From: Scytonema hofmannii PCC 7110
GTDB lineage: Bacteria; Cyanobacteriota; Cyanobacteriia; Cyanobacteriales; Nostocaceae
Direction: 5' to 3'
DNA length: 64,000 nt
NCBI RefSeq assembly: GCF_000346485.2
Contig: NZ_KQ976354.1
Location: 5,812,824-5,876,823, forward strand
Under the pieces are notes generated by a model, which worked only from the letters and a program-made list of their open reading frames with translations, had not been told where the DNA came from and did no database searches. Below, piece by piece: positions 46,548 to 53,860 of the stretch. The position numbers were made by a program, and so were the translations under genes. Positions within the stretch are counted from its first letter, which is position 1; each line of letters starts with the position of its first letter.

Positions 46548-46652
46548 TTGTAGGAGCCAGCAACCATCAATGCCCAAATCCGCCATTTTGCAACCAGGAC
46601 GTTACTCATCCTGGTTGTATATTAAGGCGCTTCTTATTGCTGGCTCTTACAA
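46548..46652. repeat. MITE-like nested inverted repeat, 105 bp
   Basis: Outer arms TTGTAGGAGCCAGCAA (46548-46563) and TTGCTGGCTCTTACAA (46637-46652) match at 15 of 16 positions. Inner arms CAACCAGGA (46591-46599) and TCCTGGTTG (46609-46617) are perfect. There is no ORF inside. Confidence 0.7.
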
Positions 46653-46716
46653 GTATTGCTGCTTATTGAGTTTTTGCTATAAGTGACATAACCGTTCACA
46701 GCAAGAGGTAATTATC

Positions 46717-47100
46717 ATGATGTTGAAAGATAAGGTGGCTTTAGTGACGGGAGGAACATCGGGTATTGGTCGAGCTACCGCGATCGCATTCGGTGCTGCG
46801 GGTGCAAAAGTAGTCTTCTCCGGCAGACGTGAAGCAAAAGGTGAAGAAACATTTATTAAAGGGCTGGCTGCAGACAAGAAGGTGCTATTTATCACCGCAC
46901 GAGGAGTTACTTACGAGACAGGTTCGCTTTATGAAGGATGGGATTGTCAAGAACCTGCTTTGCGTTACGCTTTTCAATATATAGGAGTGACAGACATCCA
47001 ATTTATCCATGCAAATGGGCTGGATTTGGGAGACGAGGCACGACAACAAGGATTAAGTGAAGCTGAATCTAAAATTCAAGATTTGGTTAACCACTGGTAA
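46717..47100 (+). pseudogene. Chimera: SDR N-terminus joined to azoreductase C-terminus
   Basis: The first about 48 residues (MLKDKVALVTGGTSGIGRAT ... GRREAKGEET) are an SDR start with TGGTSGIG. From about KVLFITARG the sequence becomes the second half of an FMN-dependent NADH-azoreductase (SLYEGWDCQEPALRYAF, IGVTDIQFIHANGLDLGDEA). The frame stays open for 127 codons. The FMN-binding start and the SDR active site are both missing. Confidence 0.85.
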
Positions 47101-47270
47101 TGACAGCAGTTCACCCTGTGGTGTAGTGGATAGCCACAGAGTTTGAATTTTGGGTTTAATGCTTCTATCTGGCAATGATGTGAGGGGACAATCCATTTAC
47201 GACGCTCTACGCTCAGTTCAACAAAGAACAGACGGACTTGATTTTCATACCCATCTCAAGGAGCAATTCT

Positions 47271-47996
47271 ATGTCAACTTTTGTCTTGGTTCACGGCTCA
47301 TGGCACGATGGCTCTGCTTGGAACGCGGTTATTCAACATTTAGAAGCAAAAGGGCATCAGGCTTTTGCACCCACGATCGCGGGTCATGGTAAAGGCGTGA
47401 ATAAAAACGTCAACCATGCTCAATGTACACAGTCGATTGTCGATTACATTGTTGATAAAGACTTAATCGATATTGTTTTACTAGGGCATAGTTTCGGCGG
47501 CACAATTACTATGAAAGTTGCTAAAGCAATTAGCACTCGAATTCAACGGCTAATCTTCTTGAATGCCTTTGTCCTGAATGATGGTGAGAGCCTCAGAGAT
47601 AACATCCCACCCGACTCTCAAGCGTTATTCGACAGGCTAGCGAGAGAATCGGACGATAATACGATAACGATGCCTTTTGAGATTTGGCGAGAAACATTCC
47701 TCAACGATGCTGACCTCGACCTAGCGAAATTGAGTTATACACAATTGTCACCTGAACCGTATCAACCGTTTATTGACAAATTAGATCTGAAGCAGTTTTA
47801 CTCGCTGTCCATTCCCAAGAGTTACCTCTACTGTACTGAAGACACCGCATTGCCCCAAGGCGAGTGGGGTTGGCATCCCAAGATGTCTAGCCGCTTGGGA
47901 CTATTTCGGTTGGTGCAAATGCCGGGTGGTCATGAGGTGATGTTTTCTAATCCAGTCGGTCTAGCAGAAAAGATTATTGTCGCAGGGCGCGACTAG
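47271..47996 (+). CDS. Alpha/beta hydrolase (esterase, MES/EstC-like)
   Basis: From ATG 47271 (AAGGAGCAATTCT in front) 241 residues. The oxyanion segment FVLVHGSWHDGSAWNAVI opens it; the nucleophile elbow GHSFGG is near residue 76-81, and the His is in PGGHEVMF near 223. The cap is helical. It is probably an ester or lactone hydrolase and fits a catabolic cluster. The frame upstream of 47271 does not look coding. Confidence 0.88.
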   Translation: MSTFVLVHGSWHDGSAWNAVIQHLEAKGHQAFAPTIAGHGKGVNKNVNHAQCTQSIVDYIVDKDLIDIVLLGHSFGGTITMKVAKAISTRIQRLIFLNAFVLNDGESLRDNIPPDSQALFDRLARESDDNTITMPFEIWRETFLNDADLDLAKLSYTQLSPEPYQPFIDKLDLKQFYSLSIPKSYLYCTEDTALPQGEWGWHPKMSSRLGLFRLVQMPGGHEVMFSNPVGLAEKIIVAGRD

Positions 47997-48103
47997 CTGC
48001 GAAACTTCATCACAGATATCTGACAAATCATCGTAAGAATCTGAAAGCAATCAGGTACTTCGACTCACTACACTTTAGATACATCGAACAGCAATCAGCA
48101 AAG

Positions 48104-50468
48104 ACTCAATCCTAGCAACATCGTCCTGAATCCAAAGACTGGCGTTGTCAAAATGATTGATTTTGGGATTGCCACTCGATTCAGTGGCACCAATCCAACA
48201 TTTAAAAGTCTTCATCTTCTAGAAGGAACCCTTGCCTACTTATCTCCAGAGCAAACTGGGCGGATGAACCGGATGCTCGACTACCGCAGCGATTTTTACT
48301 CGCTGGGTGCAACATTCTACGAACTTTTGACCGGACAGTTGCCGTTTCCCACCAGCGACATCCTAGAACTAGTTCATTGCCAGATTGCCAAACCGCCCGT
48401 TTCCCCGCACGAACTGAATTCAAAGATTCCCAAACCTGTTTCCGAGATCATTTTGAAACTGATGGCGAAAAATGCCGAGGAGCGCTATCAGAGTGCCTGG
48501 GGGATCAAAGCCGATTTAGAACGCTGCGCCCAGCAACTAGCAGAAATTGGTCAAATCGATGGCATCCAATTAGGTCTTCAAGATATTTCCCAGCAATTTC
48601 AAATTCCCCAAAAACTGTACGGACGAGAAACAGAAATTGGCGCATTATTAGCGGCATTTGACAGAGTAGCCGCCAGGGGAGAGCGAGAAAATGCTCAATT
48701 CAACGTCGAAATGATGTTGGTTTCTGGTGACGCGGGAATGGGCAAATCAGCATTGGTGCAAGAACTTTATCAACCCATCACGGCAAAGCACGGCTATTTT
48801 ATTTGGGGTAAGTTTGACCAATTTGGGCGTAATATTCCCTACAGCGCCATCGCCGATGCTCTAAAAAAATTGGTACAACAACTACTAGGGGAACCAGACG
48901 AGCAAGTGCAAAAGTGGCGCAATCGTCTGCTGACGGCATTGGGAAGCAACGGACAAATCATCATTGATGCGATCCCAGAAGTTGAGCTAATTATTGGCAA
49001 GCAGCCACCCGTACCCTCTGTTGGAGCAACCCAAGCTCAAAATCGCTTCAATTCAGTCTTTCAAAATTTTGTGCGGGTGTTTTGTTCAAAAGAACATCCC
49101 CTGGTCATCTTCTTAGACGATTTACAGTGGATCGACTCCGCAACGCTGAAGTTAATCGAGTTAATATTACTCGACGAGCAAACCCAATATCTATTTTTGA
49201 TGGGAGCCTACCGAGATAATGAAGTAACTCTCACGCATCCATTGGCATTGACGGTGGAGAAACTCAGAAAACAAGGAGCAGTGCTTCAGGAGCTTATTTT
49301 AGCACCCTTAACACCCGAACCGTTGAGCCAATTGATTGCCGAGACGCTACATTGCAAGATTGACACCGTTCGTTCCCTCACCCAATTAGTCTTACGTAAA
49401 ACCGAGGGTAATCCCTTCTTTGTCAATGAATTTTTGCGAATGCTCCATAGCGAAAATCTGTTTTCTTTTGATGGGGAACACTTATGCTGGCAGTGGGACA
49501 TAGCCCAGATTGAAGCCCAAGATATTGCTGATAATGTGGTAGAGTTGCTGCTACTCAAGCTGAAGAAACTGCCAGAAGAAATCCGGCAAATTCTTTGCTT
49601 AGCCGCTTGTGTTGGCTCTGAATTTAATTTAGAAACTGTAAATTTATCGATCAATTACGGCAATGATACCTGGACACCGCACAGTTATGCTTCCTACGGA
49701 GTTGTTCTATGTGGAATTGTTCAAGATATTGAACTTGGCTATAAATTTGGCAAATTGGCTCTGGGCTTGGCAGAACAATTGAATACCAAAAAAGGGAATG
49801 CTGAAGCACAGGCGGTATTTGGTATCAACATCATGTACTGGAAGGTACATTTTAGGGAGACGATACCAATTCTAGTTGATGCTTATCAAAGAGGTGTGGA
49901 AACCGGAGAATTTGAATATGCTAGCTATGCTGCATATATTGCATGTTATCACTCGTTTTTCGTCGGTGAACGTCCTCAGGTACCGAGTAATGAAAAAGGA
50001 CGTAGAAATAAACTAAACGGAATGATTGCAGTAGATGCTGTAACAGGTGAAGAATACTTAGAATTAACAGAAAAATCCAAAACAGAGGATGTATCTATTA
50101 AATGTGCTTTACTTACTAACGACTGTGTTAAACAAGGAGTCAAAAAACTCAGTGTCATTTTGGATAATAATTCTACCCATAAACAAAAAATGAAAAATCA
50201 ACTCCAATTGCATCTAATAAATTTAAAGATTCATGACCAAATTACTGTAGAGTTTATTCATACTCCTGCCTATTCTCCAAATTTTAAATTAGCAGAATAT
50301 ATTATTCATCTAGTTAGACTTAAACTTTTACATCATCTGCCAATTGGCTTAAATATTCAACAAGTACGAGAGAAATTAGAAACCTATTTTCATAATTTCC
50401 AGATTCAAACGCCACACCAAATTCAAAACATTATTCAGCACAATTACTCAAAGGTTGAAACAACTTAA
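48104..50468 (+). pseudogene. Second giant kinase copy: 5'-cut, internally deleted, fused to an IS630-type transposase end
   Basis: Homology to the kinase at 32776 starts at NPSNIVLNPKTGVVKMIDFG (48104) and is over 95% identical to about 49637. An in-frame deletion of about 290 codons then joins SEFNLET to VNLSINYGND. After about FFVGE (49970) the frame goes into the C-terminal half of an IS630-type transposase (VILDNNSTHKQKM, IHTPAYSPNFKLAEYIIHLV). The reading frame stays open for 771 codons from ATG 48153. The kinase catalytic loop and the signalling half are missing. Confidence 0.9.
49970..50468 (+). mobile_element. IS630-type transposase C-terminal fragment
   Basis: The DDE region is visible: LDNNSTHKQKM (second Asp) and FIHTPAYSPNFKLAEYIIH (Glu at the LAE). 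The first Asp should lie near AVDAVTGEEYLELTEKS. The 5' half and the inverted repeats could not be found. It probably mediated the rearrangement that truncated the kinase copy. Confidence 0.75.
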
Positions 50469-50870
50469 TTTTTCCTTGAGTAATTTTGGTTCTTCAATAC
50501 CTATTTACTAAATTAATTCTTGAAATCATCCAGAAAGTGGTTAGCGAGCGCACGAGTCGCGCTCCGCGCTATTGTCTTTCTGACCCAACATTTTTTCCAA
50601 AACAGCAAATAGATGTATTGTTGACGCACAGAAAACTAAATGTCCTAGCCAATTACTATGCTCAATTCTCTGGAATCATTATGGTATAGGCATTTGATGA
50701 TGTATGTGAGTGAAGTCCTCTAATTGAATATCTAAATTATCGAGAATTGAAAGTAACTGTTAGTTAGGATTAAGATATCTATTTTCTATTTAATTAAGTG
50801 CATAATTTGATTTGACTTACACCTACATAAAAATGATGAGGATGGTTTGTCCTCAAGTAGTTTTTGCAGC
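50469..50870. other. Gap with no recognisable complete gene
   Basis: A short frame ends LLTHRKLNVLANYYAQFSGI (to 50687) and looks like a relic, but I do not recognise it. A repeat-like GCGAGCGCACGAGTCGCGC lies near 50545. The rest is AT-rich leader for the cupin. Confidence 0.4.
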
Positions 50871-50893
50871 CATTCTCAAATGGAGGAATACAA

Positions 50894-51355
50894 ATGAACG
50901 CGGCTACAAATAAAAAAAAGTGTGTGATTCCGGTGTTCAAGTCGCCAAATGATTATCAGGCGTATCGTATTAGCCCGGAGTCTACGAATCGGTTAGCGCT
51001 CGTGTTCGATCCGATGAGTACGAGTACTTCTTTGACGTATTGTGTTGAAATTTTTGATGTCGGTGGGAAAACGCCACCCAATCGGCATCAAATGGCGGCG
51101 GAAATGTTTTTTGTCCTCAAAGGAGAGGGCGTAGCAATGTGTGACGGCAAAGCCGTAGATATTCGCGCTGGAGATAGCGTTATGGTGCCGCCAACTGGAA
51201 TTCATGCGATTGAAAACAAGGGGACGGGTCGCCTCTATACGCTTAGCATTATGGTTCCCAACGAGGATTTTGCTGAACTGATCCGCAGTGGCATACCTGT
51301 TGAACTGGATGAAGAGGATATGGCAGTGTTGCAGCGATCGGAGGCTCAAGGATAA
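50894..51355 (+). CDS. Cupin domain protein, copy 2
   Basis: From ATG 50894 (TGGAGGAATACAA before it, the same as in copy 1) 153 residues. Motif 1 is PPNRHQMAAEMFFVLKGEG and motif 2 PPTGIHAIENKGTG. It differs from the copy at 26357 at few residues, mainly conservative ones, and both keep the frame, which suggests that both are used. No flavin monooxygenase follows here. Confidence 0.85.
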   Translation: MNAATNKKKCVIPVFKSPNDYQAYRISPESTNRLALVFDPMSTSTSLTYCVEIFDVGGKTPPNRHQMAAEMFFVLKGEGVAMCDGKAVDIRAGDSVMVPPTGIHAIENKGTGRLYTLSIMVPNEDFAELIRSGIPVELDEEDMAVLQRSEAQG

Positions 51356-51611
51356 TGACTACGCGGGCATCATGATTTTTGGTTTTGAATAACAACTCAA
51401 CGTCGATTTGATGGGTGAGTTAGTCAACGTTTGGTATGGGTCTAGAAACTGGAATCCGCCTCAATGAGTCGCAAAAGCTGACTTACGCATTTACAACACC
51501 TGATTTGAGGAGTGGGAACGGTCAGCAAAACAGTTGGAGGATAGATATGGACATCAAGACCGAATGCGAAACAATATATTCTAGAGCTTGCAAGCGAGGA
51601 GACTTAGGACA

Positions 51612-52397
51612 ATGGCACCTCACTCCATCGATAATGTTGCTGAAAGGGAGAACCAACTCCAAAACTGGGATAGGTTTTGTCAATACCATTTAGGCGACTG
51701 GCATGGTATCTGGACTAAATATTCACCAGAAGGACACTCAATTAATTCCTTCAAATGTGTTCGCTCCTTCTACCTCAGTGAAGATGGTAGCCAGATCGTT
51801 CAACAAAATCGCTCTACTTCTCCTGATGGAAAGACCGATCTCCATACCTTTGCTTATGTCAAACCCAGCACTGAACTCTCCTTTATGGGGCATCACTTTG
51901 CCGTCTTGTTTCTCGACAACAGCTTTTCCTGGGGATCTATAAAGTTCACAGATGCGGATGCTCAATTCTTCTTTGAAACAGGTTTCACGCATGAAAACAG
52001 GAGAACGAGCCTCACTGCTGTTTACAAACAAAGCGGTGAGTTGCAGCACATGACAGCGATCTCTGAGCAATTAGACAGTTTTTCAGAAGCGCTTCCAGCC
52101 CCTAGTGTGATTCAACCTGACGACGTTTGGCAAGGAACTGTCAAAAAGATAACCCCCGATCTCGTAACATCAGCTTCAGAGGAAATTGGATGGCAACTCT
52201 TGGAAAGCTTGGGTGGCAATCACCAGATATTTCACTTGCCTGGAGGCTCTATTAGTTGTCCCTTCAAAATTGAAAGCTACAGAGTCATGAATCTGATTGT
52301 CGATTGGCAAGCGGCTCCCAACAAGTTGTTCCGTGGAATTCGCCGCTTTGACAATTCTGAGTTTAGTCACTTTTTGCTTCAAGTCTACGAATCCTAA
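51612..52397 (+). CDS. DUF3598 family protein
   Basis: From ATG 51612 the product has 261 residues: QLQNWDRFCQYHLGDWHGIW near residue 13-32, DGKTDLHTFAYVKPSTE, and the end FRGIRRFDNSEFSHFLLQVY. This is the cyanobacterial DUF3598 family with a lipocalin-like fold (related to the CpcS/T-type barrels and thought to bind a hydrophobic ligand). A longer frame from 51588 is possible but has no ribosome site. It stands alone. Confidence 0.85.
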   Translation: MAPHSIDNVAERENQLQNWDRFCQYHLGDWHGIWTKYSPEGHSINSFKCVRSFYLSEDGSQIVQQNRSTSPDGKTDLHTFAYVKPSTELSFMGHHFAVLFLDNSFSWGSIKFTDADAQFFFETGFTHENRRTSLTAVYKQSGELQHMTAISEQLDSFSEALPAPSVIQPDDVWQGTVKKITPDLVTSASEEIGWQLLESLGGNHQIFHLPGGSISCPFKIESYRVMNLIVDWQAAPNKLFRGIRRFDNSEFSHFLLQVYES

Positions 52398-52548
52398 TCA
52401 GAATCATGCTATACCACTTGAACAAGTAGTTTAAAACACATTACACAATATTTGGAGGCAATCGTTTCGAGAATACAGTCAGTGCTGCCTCAAGCTGCAC
52501 AGTTAAGACCCACTCTGTTCCCGTTGGCAATGGTACTTTGCTCTACAA

Positions 52549-52809
52549 TCAAGTGGGTACTGGACTGCAAATTAGCACATAGCCTTCAGCAATCTGAGCT
52601 TCATCTAAATAAGACTATTCTGACTGGTCAACTGAACCCTCAACCAACTTCCCAGTGCAAGTCGAACAAACTGCTTGACGACAGGAAGAGGGCCACTCCA
52701 TCCCTGCGTTTTCAGCAGTTTCAAGAATGTATTCATCTTCAGGAACATTTACTGTTTTATTAATTCCCTCTTCTTCATTCATCAATTGAATTTCGTATGT
52801 CGTTGTCAT
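52549..52809 (-). pseudogene. Plant-type [2Fe-2S] ferredoxin with in-frame TAG
   Basis: The start MTTTYEIQLMNEEEGINKTV and the cluster motif SSCRQAVCSTCTGKL (three Cys) are intact. TAG at 52615-52617 follows DQSE. The frame continues SYLDEAQIAEGYVLICSP with the fourth Cys, and ends PT at TGA 52549-52551, short of the usual SDCTI end. CAG to TAG explains the first stop (the family has QS(Y/F)LDD here). The truncated product lacks the fourth cluster ligand. Confidence 0.85.
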
Positions 52810-53070
52810 AATTTCAGACCTCGTTATGAAAGCAATACTATTTAATACTCAACTGAATCAACCACGATATTAAAACGATTGCACGCTAACGGCTTCTGCA
52901 TATAAGTCTAGTTCGATCGCTCTGACTTATTCTCTACCAGAAGAGCGGTAAATACTGCTAATTCATTCTTCTTGAAGAGAGATTTTCTTTAAATACCAAT
53001 TGAAGCTAAATGTGGAATTGTGTAGAAGATTAAAAGATGACGGAGGGAATTTTATCAAAATAATCACAAT

Positions 53071-53254
53071 CATCTTTGTATGCCATACTCTTAAGAAGCT
53101 TTGAGACATTTCTATCTTCAGATGAGTAAACTGACTGTGTTGATTAGTCTTTTGGTAGAGAATTCATCTAAGCGATCGCGTTAACCTGCAAATAAGAAAA
53201 ATCGTTAATACATTTCAAGTAGAGAAGGTCATTTTTTTGTGGAAGGCATGAATA
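53071..53254 (+). promoter_or_regulatory. Conserved leader of the small ORF
   Basis: This stretch is about 88% identical to 25218-25401 before the other small ORF. It has a HIP1 site and an AT-rich end. The remaining gap (52810-53070) has no gene. Confidence 0.5.
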
Positions 53255-53386
53255 ATGGAAGTTTCAAACGCGTTGATGAATAGAATTTTAAGCTACTTGC
53301 TGCAACAAGCAGATACAGGGGATACAGAGGCGGAAGAACTGCTTGATGAGTTGAATGAGTTGGTCAACCTGCAACGAAAACAGTAA
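53255..53386 (+). CDS. 43-residue acidic small protein upstream of the ileS T-box
   Basis: MEVSNALMNRILSYLLQQAD TGDTEAEELLDELNELVNLQRKQ: a helical, acidic small protein. Comparison with the copy at 25405 shows seven silent codon changes and one replacement (Glu to Thr), which is strong evidence for coding. GGAAGGC lies 9 nt before the ATG. It is close to the T-box leader and may share the transcript. The family is unknown. Confidence 0.65.
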   Translation: MEVSNALMNRILSYLLQQADTGDTEAEELLDELNELVNLQRKQ

Positions 53387-53473
53387 AATGTCTATTGCGG
53401 CAAGATCTCTGGTGAGCAGGTCATGCCCAAATTGGCGTTGTTATGCTATCATGTAAAAGCTATAACTAAAAGC

Positions 53474-53803
53474 AATGAAGGGAACGAGTAATTTCTAAGT
53501 CGGTGCTGAGCGAGTCAGGGATGGTGCGAGCCTGAACACACGGTAGAAATGAAAATCCTCCCCGAGCTGCTCTCCGAAAAAAGCATTTCCACAGGAAGCT
53601 TGAAACATCAGTTTTAGTCTCCCTTAGTGGAAGCTTTGAGTAGATAGAGCCGTGTTCTGCACGTTACAGCAGAGCGCTCTTCCCGTCAGGGAGTAGCGAT
53701 AAAGTCCAGAATTGCGAGATTCTGGGAAAGTTGGGTGGTACCGCGCTCACCTAAGCGTCCCAATGTAGAGAAATGAGGTATTTCTGTTGTTTTACCTCAT
53801 TGA
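53474..53803 (+). promoter_or_regulatory. T-box leader (tRNA-Ile sensing riboswitch) upstream of ileS
   Basis: The T-box core GGGTGGTACCGCG is at 53733-53745. Antiterminator helix TTGGG/CCCAA (53731-53735 with 53759-53763) and inner CGC/GCG fit the standard fold. The T at the variable place would pair with an A discriminator, as in tRNA-Ile. Stem I has AGTA (about 53487), ATTTCTA/TAGAAAT arms and the distal GGATGGTGCGAGCC. The candidate specifier is ATC (Ile) at 53555-53557. Stem III is CCAGAAT/ATTCTGG. AATGAGGTA/TACCTCATT (53772-53802) is a following hairpin without a T-run, so control may be by translation or by a competing helix. Confidence 0.9.
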
Positions 53804-53860
53804 AAGGGATACAAATGTCAAACGTTTAGTTTGTCAAGTGAAGAGTGAGTGCGGTTAAAT

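Noticed and set aside
47150-47392. 80-codon ORF before the hydrolase
   Set aside because: Its second half is the hydrolase gene read in another frame.
51436-51693. 85-codon ORF overlapping the DUF3598 gene
   Set aside because: It overlaps the DUF3598 gene in another frame and has no protein-like pattern.
53771-53803. Strong Rho-independent terminator of the T-box
   Set aside because: The hairpin is perfect but no T-run follows and it does not overlap the antiterminator fully, so the mechanism is left open.
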